From Stentor coeruleus (Eukaryota; Ciliophora; Heterotrichea; Heterotrichida; Stentoridae): a stretch of 64,000 nucleotides of DNA. The DNA is taken from NCBI GenBank assembly GCA_001970955.1, contig MPUH01000255.1, forward strand, positions 1-64,000. The letters are read 5' to 3'. This document shows, one piece after another, positions 30,670 to 41,180 of the stretch. Numbering within the stretch: the first letter of the stretch is position 1; each line of letters opens with the position of its first letter. The notes under the pieces are model-generated. The model was not told the origin of the DNA. It was given only the letters and a program-made list of their open reading frames with translations, and did no database searches. A program made the translations under genes and the position numbers.

Positions 30670-32028
30670 ATGAGATTTTGGGTTTTGTTTTTTTTTTACA
30701 CTGCATTCAGTCGACTCTTAGCTGTTGTTGAGCTTTGTAGACATGGAGCAAGGACCCCTTTATCCAAACAACCTTGGGACGGAGAACGATGGGCAGATGG
30801 GCCTGGACAATTGATTTCTGAAGGTATGAGACAACATTATTTGATTGGCTCAGAACTAAGAAATCGATATATAATCGGACATAAACTCTTACAAGCAAAT
30901 TATTATCAACCTGAAATCTATATTGTCTCTTCTGATTTTAATAGAACACTTATGAGTGCTCAAAGCCAATTACAAGGTCTTTATCCGATGGGAACTGGGG
31001 AAAATTTAAGATCAAAAGAAATGTTTTATAAGTCGAAACCTCCAATTGGCATTCAAAATTTTGATTCTGTTGCTGGGAATTTAGGAATGGCAGGTTTGCC
31101 TGGAAATATACAAGTAGTCCCTATTCATACTAATGAAAGAAAACATCAGATTACTCTTGTACCTAAAAATGCTTGTAGTTATTATGAATATTTGACTAAT
31201 GAACGAGAGAATATGAAAGATGAGATAAATAATATATTCAATGAATACCTACCTTCAGTTCAAATATTAATGACATATCTTAACTGTAGTCAAGACTATA
31301 TTATTGATAACCTTGAGGATCTTGCTGATTCATTAACAAGTAATGTTTATATGGAAAATAGTCTTCCTAAAGAATTTACTCAAAAAATGATCTCGGATAT
31401 GGAATCTCTTGCTTATAAAGTTAAAAGCTTCATAAATTTCGAACCAGATTTCAATGCACGACTTGCAAGTACCGCTCTTATGAACTCTATTTTTATCAAC
31501 CTTAAACAAGTTATTTATAAAGAAATTACTCAAAAGTTTTTTTTATATTCTGCACATGATTCGACAGTATCTTTTGCCCTTGCTTATTTACAATTAGATT
31601 TTTCACAGCCTCCACCTTTTGCTTCAACTATTATTTGGGAATTATATGAAGATGAACAGAAATATTATGTAAATATAAAATACAATGATATGATTCAAAA
31701 ACTAAAAGGATGTTTAGATTATAATTGTACATTTCAAGAATATGAATTGTTTGTATTAGAAAGAAGTATAGAAAATCTAGAAGAGGTTTGTGAAGATTGG
31801 GAGAATTTGGAAGATGAAAGTAAAGAATTTCTAAAAGATATAAATCTAGAAGATACATATTTGAGTTATGTTGGAAGTAAAGGTTATAGTTTTAGTGTTT
31901 GGTATTTATTGATAGCTATTTGCCTTTTTGTAATAGTTTTAAAATTACTAAAGAAAAGATTTACACTTTCAAGTAATGATGATTTTAATCAGAGAAATTA
32001 TTATAGGATAAAGAATATTGTTAGTTAA
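30670..32028 (+). CDS. membrane histidine acid phosphatase, copy 2
   Basis: 452 residues, tandem paralog of the gene before it: RLLAVVELCRHGARTP, NRTLMSAQSQLQGLYP and SAHDSTVSFALAYLQ align block by block. All catalytic residues are kept. The two copies are most similar in the first 60 residues and around LPGNIQVVPIHT and QPPPFAST. They differ most after residue 350 and in the cytosolic tail, so sorting may differ. Signal peptide at the start, membrane helix near 405-427. Confidence 0.93.
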   Translation: MRFWVLFFFYTAFSRLLAVVELCRHGARTPLSKQPWDGERWADGPGQLISEGMRQHYLIGSELRNRYIIGHKLLQANYYQPEIYIVSSDFNRTLMSAQSQLQGLYPMGTGENLRSKEMFYKSKPPIGIQNFDSVAGNLGMAGLPGNIQVVPIHTNERKHQITLVPKNACSYYEYLTNERENMKDEINNIFNEYLPSVQILMTYLNCSQDYIIDNLEDLADSLTSNVYMENSLPKEFTQKMISDMESLAYKVKSFINFEPDFNARLASTALMNSIFINLKQVIYKEITQKFFLYSAHDSTVSFALAYLQLDFSQPPPFASTIIWELYEDEQKYYVNIKYNDMIQKLKGCLDYNCTFQEYELFVLERSIENLEEVCEDWENLEDESKEFLKDINLEDTYLSYVGSKGYSFSVWYLLIAICLFVIVLKLLKKRFTLSSNDDFNQRNYYRIKNIVS

Positions 32029-32417
32029 TTAGATAATTATAGTTAAATAAACTCAATTAAGATATAATATATATTTATTACTGCACTAAAGTTACTTTTT
32101 TTATTAAGGTTTATTTTTGACTCACTTAGAAGATACTTGTAATATAAGTTTAGAATCATTGATTTCCATATCTGTGTTATGAAAGGTTCAAGAGTCAGTA
32201 TTGGATCTTTTATAAGGGATGATAAATTGAAAATAGTAAAGCCAAATTTAAGAGCTGAATCTGAATTTTTTATTACTAAAGTTTATGATGATTATAAACA
32301 AATAAAATGTTATAGATTTCGATATTTTCATATTATAATAGCATGACAAATTTAAGACAAAAGATAAAAATACATGTTATTTTTATTCGATAAATCAGGA
32401 TAAAAAGTTAGAAATAA
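32029..32417. other. intergenic between convergent genes
   Basis: About 390 bp. No feature found. Confidence 0.45.
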
Positions 32418-33413
32418 CTATTCTTGAAGCCAAGTTTCCTTTAATAAATCTTCACACGAAGGGCGCTCCATAGGTGCTTTGTGTAAAATCCTTTTAATAA
32501 CATTCTGTGCACCTAAATCCACATTATCTGGTATAACAAACTTACAAGATTCAATTTTCCTAAACAACTCCCTATCAGAAGTTCCCTTAAAAGGAAAACT
32601 CCCAGTAAGTATAGCAAAAAGTAAAACCCCAAGTGCCCAGACATCAGCATATTGTCCAATATAATCAACATTTTTAACGATTTCAGGTGCCATATAACTT
32701 GGAGTACCACAAAAAATCTTACACATTTGCCCTTTACCACTTATAGTTGAAAATCCAAAGTCAATAAGCCTAACATTTTTATCCTTATCCAACATAATAT
32801 TTTCTAACTTCAAATCCCTATGAACAATATTCAAACTATGACAATAAGCTACAGCTTGAACAATTTGTTTAAAAATACTTTTCGCTTCTTGATCATTTAG
32901 TTTTCTATCAGATTGTTTTTTTATATAACTATGCAAACTAGGTCCTCCAATACATTCTGTTATAAGATTTATTGTTTTGCTTGTATCAAGAACATCATAA
33001 AGTTTTAATGTATAAGGATGATCTAAAAGCTTTAATATATGGATTTCTCGTTTAAGGCCTGTTTTTTTCCTTGTGTCAGTTAGTTTGCATTTTTCATATA
33101 TTTTGATTGCCACAAGTTCTTTTGTTTTTTTTTGAGTTGCTAGTCTTACGGTTGCATATGCACCTTGGCCTAATTGTTTACCTATTGCGTAGTTTTCGAT
33201 TTTGTTTTTTGGTAGAGGTTTTAAATCGTTGGGCATTGAAATTGATGATATAGGCCTTGGGGTTATCATATTGACATTAGATGAAGCCGTTAGAGGACGA
33301 GCTATGAAAGATGATTTTATTTCGGTTGTGTTTAATGGAGGAATGTTTTCTGTCATGGGTTTTGTTGTTCTTATATATCGGGGTAGCTTGGAAACGGGTA
33401 AATTTGAATCCAT
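32418..33413 (-). CDS. Ser/Thr protein kinase, CAMK-like (SNF1/MARK type)
   Basis: 331 residues. After a Pro/Ser-rich head of about 70 residues, the kinase domain takes the rest (75-329): glycine loop GQGAYATV (82-), Lys104 (VAIKIY), HRDLKLEN with Asp200, DFGFS at 218-222, activation loop CKIFCGTPSYMAPEI, and DVWALGVLLFAILTGSFPF. The DLKLEN and DFGFS wording fits the CAMK-like group (AMPK/MARK/SNF1 relatives). There is no UBA or KA1 domain after the kinase, so regulation may be minimal or by partners. All catalytic residues present. Confidence 0.88.
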   Translation of the reverse strand: MDSNLPVSKLPRYIRTTKPMTENIPPLNTTEIKSSFIARPLTASSNVNMITPRPISSISMPNDLKPLPKNKIENYAIGKQLGQGAYATVRLATQKKTKELVAIKIYEKCKLTDTRKKTGLKREIHILKLLDHPYTLKLYDVLDTSKTINLITECIGGPSLHSYIKKQSDRKLNDQEAKSIFKQIVQAVAYCHSLNIVHRDLKLENIMLDKDKNVRLIDFGFSTISGKGQMCKIFCGTPSYMAPEIVKNVDYIGQYADVWALGVLLFAILTGSFPFKGTSDRELFRKIESCKFVIPDNVDLGAQNVIKRILHKAPMERPSCEDLLKETWLQE

Positions 33414-33870
33414 TTTAAATCGCCTGTATTATTATACTCATTGCCAAAAAACTTGTTATTAATATATGCAAAAATTGATTAAAATATTTGTGTTTTTAAG
33501 GCAGATAGAAGTTTTGAGTTTGTTTTTGTGTGCTTTAAATGATGTTGTTATTATTTTTAGTATATATGAAAAAATGTAAATTATGTTTTTGATTCGTTTT
33601 CTTGGGCAATTTGCATGTTGATAAGGGTAAAATTTGCATTTATTAGAGGGTTTGTAGTGAAATTTTTAGAGATAAAAGAATTGTAAACTTTTGTTAAATT
33701 TATATTCTCACCTTATCAATGAAAAAAATAATCTTAATCATTTATTAGCATATTTTTCATTATATCAGACTTCTTGTAATTATATTTTTAATTCTTTTAA
33801 TCAAAACTGTACTAATATGCATATCTTATATCATTATAGTCATATTATAATAATGTCACCATTGATATAA
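33414..33870. other. intergenic
   Basis: About 460 bp upstream of the kinase. No feature besides the usual G-rich, C-poor bias on the + strand near the kinase start. Confidence 0.4.
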
Positions 33871-34070
33871 ATGAAATTTCTAGTTGGAATCGTCTTGCTT
33901 GTATGCTTTTCGCTGTGCCAACATAATTTTCTTTTTAAAACTGTAGGTCAGGAATGCCAAAGTGCTAACATTTTATTCTTTAGCAGTTTCTTTGTAAATC
34001 CATGACCACCAAAAGGTTTTTATCTCAAGCTGTTAATCTAACTGGTATATTTGATAGCAACACTATGTAG
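33871..34070 (+). pseudogene. possible remnant of a secreted ML (MD-2/NPC2-like) protein
   Basis: ATG 33871 opens a clear signal peptide (MKFLVGIVLLVCFSLCQ) followed by HNFLFKTVGQECQSANILFF and FVNP. The frame meets TGA at 34003-34005. The same frame then reads PPKGFYLKLLI, and a neighbouring frame gives VNLTGIFDSNT. The order resembles the start of small lipid-binding ML proteins (signal peptide, first Cys, then P-PPKKG). The 44-codon head could still make a short secreted peptide, but the look is of a worn gene. Similarity is weak and by eye. Confidence 0.3.
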
Positions 34071-34999
34071 AACACTTTTATATTCAAAAACTTTGTAATG
34101 AAAATTATTCCTAGAATCAGATTATTAAGATTTCTCAGTTTTTAACAAAAATAAGCAAATTACATTCAGCTTCAATGCTAGTTCTTATTAATGCTTATTT
34201 GAAAATTTATATAATGAAAGTTTATACAAGTGGATTATAATCAAAATATAATAAGATGTTGGGAATATTCATATACTATACAAATAAAGATAATTAATTT
34301 ATATGATAATAATTTGCAACAACTGATTCAAAGCGAAAATTTTTTATTAATAAAATGCATAATTGTATATCTCAACTTAAAAAATAATCGTATCTTGAAT
34401 TGGAAATAAACAATAAAATTTCAAAAATAACTTATAAAAACTTTGTCATAATAAATTTACCACTAGTCCTAATATCATATTTAATTACTTCAAACGGAGT
34501 TATTATTTGATAACTTATCACGATCTAAACCATATAGACTTGATGAAAAATCATATTTTCAAATCTTGAATAAAGTTTATAATTTCTTTTCTGGAATTCT
34601 ATAAAAAATAAAATTTATTTTTAGCCAAAGCGAAACCTGCGAATAACTATTATACTCTTTAGGAAAAGTTGCTATTAAATATTAATTAAGTAAAGATATA
34701 ATTCTTTATGAATTCCAGTCAAAGCATATTAAAATATCTTTAGAATATATAAATTCATTAATAAACTTATTCGACTATTTTATTGACTATCAAACTACGA
34801 AATTAATAAATTTCTCTCTCATCATCAATCTTCTTCCTCATATTTCTTCCAAACTTATCCTAATAATCCATTTCTAAAATCAACTGATCAACAACCACCT
34901 AATCAAATCTACTTTAATAATAAAATAAAAATCCTAAAAAACAAAAAACTAAAACTTCAAAGTTAGAATTTATTATAATAATAAATTAATCCTAGATGT
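34071..34999. other. intergenic, AT-rich
   Basis: About 930 bp. Nothing recognised. The last 150 bp, behind the PX gene, are G-poor on the + strand. Confidence 0.4.
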
Positions 35000-35401
35000 T
35001 CAAGTCAAAGGTCTTATATCAACAATACCTTGAGTTTTAACATACTCTTCACGAATATCAAAAGGCATTTCTAGAAAGTTAGGAAAATATTCACTGTTAC
35101 GTGCACACTCACATACAGCTAACATTCGAAGATATTCTTCAAGCCCAGCTCTTCTTTCTTCAATATCATCAGCAGAAAATGTATGCATAAATGCTTTCCA
35201 GATATGCTTACCAGGAAATCTTGGAAGTCTTGTATGCAAAATTTTTCTAACCATTTTCATCTCCCGGTGTAAGTCGAGGAATTCTGAGTATCTTTTTTCT
35301 AATGAGTTTTTCCAATCTTTAAACTTTACTTCGATTTTATAAACTATATAAGGGTCTTCTTCCTTCATTATGGTTCTGATATATGGGATACTGATTTCCA
35401 T
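35000..35401 (-). CDS. PX-domain protein, 133 aa
   Basis: Almost the whole protein is one PX (phox) domain: VKFKDWKNSLEKRYSEFLDL with the lipid-contacting Arg-Tyr, then TRLPRFPGKHIW (the Pro-rich loop), and ERRAGLEEYLRML with the last basic contact. PX domains bind phosphoinositides, mostly PI3P, on endosomes. A stand-alone PX protein of this size recalls SNX3-type sorting nexins. TATAAATAATATG precedes the start. Confidence 0.85.
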   Translation of the reverse strand: MEISIPYIRTIMKEEDPYIVYKIEVKFKDWKNSLEKRYSEFLDLHREMKMVRKILHTRLPRFPGKHIWKAFMHTFSADDIEERRAGLEEYLRMLAVCECARNSEYFPNFLEMPFDIREEYVKTQGIVDIRPLT

Positions 35402-35970
35402 ATTATTTATAATAATATGTAAGGCAAGTTTTAGGATAAGTGTGGAAGGTTTATAGTAAAATTGCTAATATGAGGGATTTTTGGTTTGGGTGTATATGAA
35501 AAGAGTTATTTAGTGTGGAGATTATTATGTTGAATTTTAGAAGGTATGATAAAGTTAATGGAATAGTAATGATAGGTTGTAGTTTTTAGATTTTAAGAGA
35601 AATTAGATTGTTTGATTTTAAAGCAAAATACTGTAGGTATATATAAAACTGTTTATCATTTTTGTATCAATAAATTACTTTTTCTTTTCCAATAGCATAT
35701 CATTATCTTACCTCATCATATCCATTTAACCTTCAACTCATTATTTTTTTCAAATAAAACTCACAATTTTCTACAAAAAATATCTTTCAAACCTTATTCA
35801 TACCTTTAAATTCTTTCTAAAATCAAAATATCATTATCAAAAATCTTCAAATAAATTTCTTGAATTTAAATCTTCAATACAAGTAAAAATAGTAATCTTT
35901 ATCAAAGCTAAAAGTCTTAGTTTTTGATAAAAAAAGAATTTATTAGAGACAAAAGTGTAATATCATAATA
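35402..35970. other. divergent intergenic region with strand-bias switch
   Basis: About 570 bp between divergent genes. It is G-rich and C-poor to about 35640, then C-rich and nearly G-free from about 35690. No ORF. Likely holds both promoters. Confidence 0.5.
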
Positions 35971-36663
35971 ATGTCAATCCAAGATAATATTGGTTCAGTT
36001 AACTCTCGGAAATTAAATCTACATATCAATACCCAACTAGCGAGAAACCCTTTTAAAATTGCCTTGAATGCTGTAGTACCTTCAGAAAAAGAACAAAATG
36101 CGTTTAATCCTCAAGAAGAATCGAAAAATTCATCATCAAGCGACTCTTCCAACGAAAGTTTTGATAGTCCACTAGACCCAGAAGTCCTAAAAATCAAAGG
36201 TATAACATCAACTCTTACAAGCCAAATAACAGAAAAGCTTATGAAATATAAAAGTTTACGTAAAACTTTTGACCAACAAGCAGAAATTTTAAAACAGCAG
36301 GTGCAAAGTTTGCAAGAAGAAAGCAAATCCTTACAATCCCTAAATGATTTAAGGCATGAAACAACATCAATAAATGAAAAAGTAAAAGTGATTCGTGATT
36401 ATATGAGTCTAAGAAACTCTCGTTTACCAACTGAGGAAAACCAAAGAGAAAGTAGTGTAAATCAAGAAAATCTGGTATGTGTACTTCAGAATATACAAGG
36501 CGAGTTAGAAGTATTGAAAGATAAATATGAGAAAATTGAATGTAGTCCAGTAACACAAGAGAATATTAAAGAACATCTCAATTATGAGGAAAGTAAATAC
36601 CCAAGACATTCTTTGTTAGAAATGGATGAGCCAAAAACTGTTTGCGCTTGTAGTGTAATGTAG
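35971..36663 (+). CDS. coiled-coil protein with CaaX prenylation box
   Basis: 230 residues, ATG 35971 to TAG. It has an N-terminal Ser-rich acidic part (about 30-72), coiled coil from about 75 to 190 (KLMKYKSLRKTFDQQAEIL and QNIQGELEVLKDKYEKIE), and a short tail ending CACSVM. The last four residues CSVM are a textbook farnesylation signal (C-a-a-M), so the protein should be anchored to membranes. No known domain. Partner or target unknown. Confidence 0.75.
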   Translation: MSIQDNIGSVNSRKLNLHINTQLARNPFKIALNAVVPSEKEQNAFNPQEESKNSSSSDSSNESFDSPLDPEVLKIKGITSTLTSQITEKLMKYKSLRKTFDQQAEILKQQVQSLQEESKSLQSLNDLRHETTSINEKVKVIRDYMSLRNSRLPTEENQRESSVNQENLVCVLQNIQGELEVLKDKYEKIECSPVTQENIKEHLNYEESKYPRHSLLEMDEPKTVCACSVM

Positions 36664-36803
36664 TAAATGCATTAAAATAACAAGTAATTAAAGAAAAAAA
36701 AAGTTTTTGGGGGGAAAGTATATAAGAGATTTATAGATTATTTGTATGGTAGAAATAGTAAGAAAATTTAAAAAAAATATAGTTTATTATCTACTAATCA
36801 TAC

Positions 36804-37814
36804 TTAACTAACCCTTCTAAATGGCAACTGGAAAGGGTTTTTAATAATCCCCTGTAATTTGTTTGTAAGCTGCTTTCTTTTGCTACTTAAAGGCTCAGGG
36901 GATTTGTTTTTTTCCTTAACTCTCTGGGTCTGAGCTCCAGAAGGTAAATTTGGTGAATAAGTTCTTGTTGTGCTTGGCCGGGCTAACTGATTTAAAGCTC
37001 CTTTTATCCTATTAATAGATGCTTCAATACTATCTAGTGCTGACCTTGCAGGCTTAATCGGCGAAACAGAAGATCTGCTTTTATGATGAGGACTTTCAAC
37101 TTCAACCGGTCCTAACATCTCATCATTTCCATAACTGTATAATTTAGGAGAATATGTCACAGGTTCTTTCAAAGACTCCATTGGTTTTTTTCTCGTACTA
37201 GGCATTGGTGAAGTACTTTTCCGGTCTTTGATTTCTTCGGATGTATCAGAAACATCAAAATCTTCTGAAAAATATGAAGTCGTTGTGTTGATAAAATGTT
37301 TTGTTGCTTTTTTAGCTATAACAAAACCTATAACATAATCTAAAGGGTCTGGGAAAAAGAAAAGATTTTCTAAAGATGATTTATAAGTCAAAGAATCCAA
37401 AGGGGGGAAAGACCAATATTTCACATTCTCGCTTTCTTCTTTTTTTAAAAGCTTTAATAAATCAGGTCTTTCTTTAAGTAAAGCTTCAATTCTTTTTGGT
37501 AGTCGATTAATTGCGATTTTTCCTTTCATAAAACTATACTGCATGGCTTGGCATATCTTTTCTTGGACTTTATAATTCTCATAAGCTAACTCGCATAACA
37601 GTAAAGATGTAGCCTTCCTTAATTCAATATCTTTAGCATAAATCCATTCAAATAAATGCTTAACCCCATTAGCTCCAAGTGCTTTAATGACTTCATCTTG
37701 TGTATGTCTTTTTTCCTTTAAAAAACTGACTATAATTTACTTCAAAAGGCACTTTATAACATTGGGAGAAGGTCTTGTTTGTAGACTTCTAACACAGTCA
37801 TCTAATATATTCAT
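36804..37814 (-). CDS. ARM/HEAT-like helical protein with disordered tail, one 15-nt intron
   Basis: The start is ATG 37812-37814 (MNILDDCVRSLQTRPSPNV). A 15-nt intron at 37726-37740 joins the first exon of 24 full codons to the long frame ending at 36804, giving about 331 residues. The first 90 residues are paired helices like ARM/HEAT repeats (EVIKALGANGVKHLFEWIY, then ELRKATSLLLCELAYENY). From about 170 the protein is Ser/Pro/Lys-rich and disordered. If the first exon is ignored the start would wrongly be placed at 37544. Function unknown. It lies 32 nt downstream of H2A on the same strand. Confidence 0.65.
37726..37740 (-). other. intron, 15 nt
   Basis: GTAAATTATAGTCAG on the minus strand, after codon position 2 (AA|T). 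Retention would give an in-frame TAA. Removal extends the ARM-like helices to an upstream ATG. Confidence 0.65.
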
Positions 37815-37846
37815 AGATTTATATAAAATATTACTATTAAAAAAAA

Positions 37847-38260
37847 TTATAATTCCTGTTTCTCTTGATCTTTAAGTTCTGGCAATAGGGAGTTATGAAT
37901 AAAAGGTGTTACCCCACCACTAGCTATATAAGTATTAGATAGCAATTCATTTAGTTCTTCATCTCCTTTAATTGCTAAAAGGATATGGCGGGGTATGATT
38001 CTATTTTTTTTATAGTCTTTAGCTGCATTGCCAGCTAGTTCCAGAACTTCTGCTGCGAGGTACTCAAGGACTGCTGAAAGATAAACTGGAGCTCCAGCAC
38101 CGACACGTTCAGCATACTTGCCTTTTTTCATAAACCGTGAAATCCTCCCTACTGGGAACTGGAGACCTGCTTTTTGTGATCTGGAGGTTTTTCCGGTGAG
38201 TAGAGCCTTGCCTCGTGAGGAGAGAGAGTTATCTTTTTTACCTTTAGCTGATATGGACAT
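37847..38260 (-). CDS. histone H2A
   Basis: 137 residues. The histone core is clear: [59 protein letters not shown], and [15 protein letters not shown], which keeps the acidic patch. The docking/C-terminal part reads [15 protein letters not shown], between canonical H2A and H2A.Z in wording. The tail ends without an SQ motif, so it is not H2A.X. The N-tail has an unusual [15 protein letters not shown] stretch. I call it a divergent H2A. TATAAAAATG is the start context, and PKG diverges 171 bp away. Confidence 0.93.
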   Translation of the reverse strand: MSISAKGKKDNSLSSRGKALLTGKTSRSQKAGLQFPVGRISRFMKKGKYAERVGAGAPVYLSAVLEYLAAEVLELAGNAAKDYKKNRIIPRHILLAIKGDEELNELLSNTYIASGGVTPFIHNSLLPELKDQEKQEL

Positions 38261-38431
38261 TTTTATATGTCATTAGAAAGCCCCTTTAGTTATTAAAATT
38301 ATTTAAATTTTGTTTTAAATGGTAAGTAATTTTGTAAAGAAGACTTATGATATGAGGATTTTTTTGTTTTAGAATTTTTGGTTTTAATAGTAAATTAGAT
38401 AAACTATTACTAAATATTTGCACAGAAATAA

Positions 38432-41113
38432 ATGGGTAGTTGTGTCACAAAGCAAAAAGTAAACTTAAAAGTCAATGAAGTGAATCAACAGAATGAAAGA
38501 ATTGAAGAAGAAGCAAAAAGGGCACCTAAATCCGCTGTTGAATTAACAAGAAAGAATATCAAACAAAAAAAAGCTGTGGTCGATGCAAGGTTACGCACTG
38601 ATGAGATCACTGATGCTGCGACTGGGAATTTATTAGAGAAAAGAAAAACCCCATCCGATATCAAACTTATAAAAACAAGTTTACAAAGGCATTTCATATT
38701 CAATAGCCTTACAGAAAAGCAAATTGATTTGATAATCGAACATATGAAATTATACTCAGTCAATGCAAATGAAGTTATATTTGAACAAAACAGCAAAGGA
38801 AATGCTTTTTTCATTGTCGCAACTGGGAGACTTGAAGTAGTTATCAACAATAATCGCGTAAATTTGATTAAAGAAGGAGATTCCTTTGGCGAACTTGCAC
38901 TAATTCATGACACACCTCGTAGTGCTACAGTAAGAACTATTATGAATACAGCTTTATGGGTACTTGACCGTAAAACCTTTAGAAGTACTTTAGAAGAATT
39001 AAATGCTCAAAATTATAAAGAAAACCGAAGCTTTATAGACTCAGTACCAATTTTCCAAATACTTTCGGAAAGTCAAAAAGAAAGTTTGGTCAGCACTTTA
39101 ACTAGTCTAAAATTTCAATCAGGACAAAAAATTGTTAATGAAGGAGACCCTGGAGATTTGTTGTATATCATAAAAGAAGGGAGTGTTGTATGTACACAGA
39201 AAGGAATGGAAAAACGACGGCTTACTAAAGGGGATTTTTTTGGTGAACAAGCTTTATTATATGGTTCTACAAGGACAGCAACAGTAACAGCAATGGATGA
39301 GGTAGTATGTGTATGTCTTAACCGTGAAGAACTTGCGACAACACTTGGGGCCTCATTACAATTCATTATTTACAAGAATTCAATGAGGATCGCATTCGAT
39401 AAAAACGAAAGTTTAAAAAAGTTAGCCAAGCCTCAATCTGAAGCTTTAATAAACGAAATGCAAGTCAAAAGTTATGAAAACAATGAAACCGTCATAGTTG
39501 AAGGGACATCAAAACGTGAAGGTATTTGGGTTATTGTAAAAGGTGAGTTAAAAGGTAAGCAAAACCCTGAAAATAAATTCAAAGTTTTTGATGTCATAGG
39601 AGAAACACAAGTAATTCAAGATAAAGAAGAAGTTTTTACTGAAGATTTTATAGCAATAGGCGATGTGGATGTTACACATATTTCATCATCAGGTTTTAGT
39701 AATGCAATAGGTGGTGAATATAATCAAGTAACAAGTAACAATGAAGCAATTCAGTTATTAAAACGTATACAATTATTTAAAGGTTTAAATCAAAGTCAAT
39801 TCCAAACTTTAGCATCATTAATAAAAATACAAGAATTTGATGATGGTCAAGTCATTGTAGAACAAAACAATGTAGGGGACTGTTTTTTTTTAATCAAATC
39901 AGGTAAAGTTGATATAATCAAAGATGGACAGGTTATTAGAAATATAACAAAACATGATTATTTTGGTGAAAGGTCGTTACTTTTTAATAATTTCCGCAGT
40001 GCAAGTGTTATTGCTAGGAAAAAAGTTGTATGTTGGGTTTTGTATAAATCTGATTTTTTAGGGATTTTGAATGAGAATATTAAAAAACAACTTCTTGAGA
40101 GGATTGAGTTACAGGATGATAGTATAACATTACAGGATTTGATTATAGTAAAATTATTGGGTAGTGGGATGTTTGGGAATGTGTTTTTAATGGCTCATAA
40201 AACTAAGAAAACACTTTTTGCTTTGAAAACGGTAGATAGGAGGAAAATTACTGCGTATGAAATAGAAGAAAATATTGTTTTAGAAAGGAAAATATTATTA
40301 CAGTTAGACCATGTGTTGATAATGAAGCTTGTGAGGACGTATAAGGATCAAAAGCGTTTATATTTCTTAATGGAGTTTATAAGAGGAATGGACCTTTTCG
40401 ATGTTCTAAGAAAACTGGATCTACTCAAAGAATGCGATGCCCGTTTTTATACAGCATGTATATTCATAATATTAGAACACCTTCATGAAAGAGGAATAAT
40501 TTACCGAGATCTCAAACCTGAAAATATGGTTGTCGATACTGAAGGTTATCCAAAACTCATCGATTTTGGTACAGCTAAATTTGTCACTGGTCGAACTTAT
40601 ACAATAGTTGGTACTCCTCATTATATGGCCCCTGAAGTTATCACAAGTCATGGTTATGGTTTAGCAGCTGATTATTGGACTGTAGGGATAATGTTATATG
40701 AGTTTATGTTTGGATGTGTACCTTTTGGAGAAGAAGAAACAGATCCTTATGCAATATATGAAAAAGTTCAAGAAAGAAAACTTATTTTCCCTAAATGGGT
40801 AGATAATAAAAACAAAGTTAAAGAATTTATAAACCAATTATTAAGCAAAAATCCTGCTAGTAGACTTGGGGGAAATTTTGATAACCTTAAAGCACATTCT
40901 TGGTTTATGGGACTTAATTGGGATAAAATTATAAGTAAAGAACTCAAAGCACCTTATGTACCTAAGTTAGCTCCATTAGATGTTGAGATAGAAAATGCAC
41001 TTAAAGGGAATAAAGTCCTTGATGATATTATTTCTAAAGTTGAAAACAAAGAAGAAGTCCCTAAAAGCAAAAGGAGAACTCAGGCTCCTGGGAATTGGGA
41101 TGAAGAGTTCTAA
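38432..41113 (+). CDS. cGMP-dependent protein kinase (PKG), four cNBDs
   Basis: 893 residues. The protein starts MGSCVTKQ (myristoylation/palmitoylation). Four cyclic-nucleotide-binding domains follow: about 85-185 (GDSFGELALIHDTPRSATV), 190-305 (GDFFGEQALLYGSTRTATV), 315-430 (degenerate, lacks the GE..L..R-A core) and 445-555 (HDYFGERSLLFNNFRSASV). The AGC kinase domain covers about 570-830 (GSGMFGNV, FALKT, YRDLKPEN, DFGTAKF, GTPHYMAPE) and ends with a C-tail. Four domains with the third degenerate is the layout known for apicomplexan PKG, where it controls Ca2+ release and motility. In a ciliate a role in ciliary or contractile responses is likely but inferred. Confidence 0.93.
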   Translation: MGSCVTKQKVNLKVNEVNQQNERIEEEAKRAPKSAVELTRKNIKQKKAVVDARLRTDEITDAATGNLLEKRKTPSDIKLIKTSLQRHFIFNSLTEKQIDLIIEHMKLYSVNANEVIFEQNSKGNAFFIVATGRLEVVINNNRVNLIKEGDSFGELALIHDTPRSATVRTIMNTALWVLDRKTFRSTLEELNAQNYKENRSFIDSVPIFQILSESQKESLVSTLTSLKFQSGQKIVNEGDPGDLLYIIKEGSVVCTQKGMEKRRLTKGDFFGEQALLYGSTRTATVTAMDEVVCVCLNREELATTLGASLQFIIYKNSMRIAFDKNESLKKLAKPQSEALINEMQVKSYENNETVIVEGTSKREGIWVIVKGELKGKQNPENKFKVFDVIGETQVIQDKEEVFTEDFIAIGDVDVTHISSSGFSNAIGGEYNQVTSNNEAIQLLKRIQLFKGLNQSQFQTLASLIKIQEFDDGQVIVEQNNVGDCFFLIKSGKVDIIKDGQVIRNITKHDYFGERSLLFNNFRSASVIARKKVVCWVLYKSDFLGILNENIKKQLLERIELQDDSITLQDLIIVKLLGSGMFGNVFLMAHKTKKTLFALKTVDRRKITAYEIEENIVLERKILLQLDHVLIMKLVRTYKDQKRLYFLMEFIRGMDLFDVLRKLDLLKECDARFYTACIFIILEHLHERGIIYRDLKPENMVVDTEGYPKLIDFGTAKFVTGRTYTIVGTPHYMAPEVITSHGYGLAADYWTVGIMLYEFMFGCVPFGEEETDPYAIYEKVQERKLIFPKWVDNKNKVKEFINQLLSKNPASRLGGNFDNLKAHSWFMGLNWDKIISKELKAPYVPKLAPLDVEIENALKGNKVLDDIISKVENKEEVPKSKRRTQAPGNWDEEF

Positions 41114-41180
41114 TAGTTATAAACAAAATGGTTTCAAATTAAACTTATCATCATATAAAAAAATTAGATTTATACTTTTT

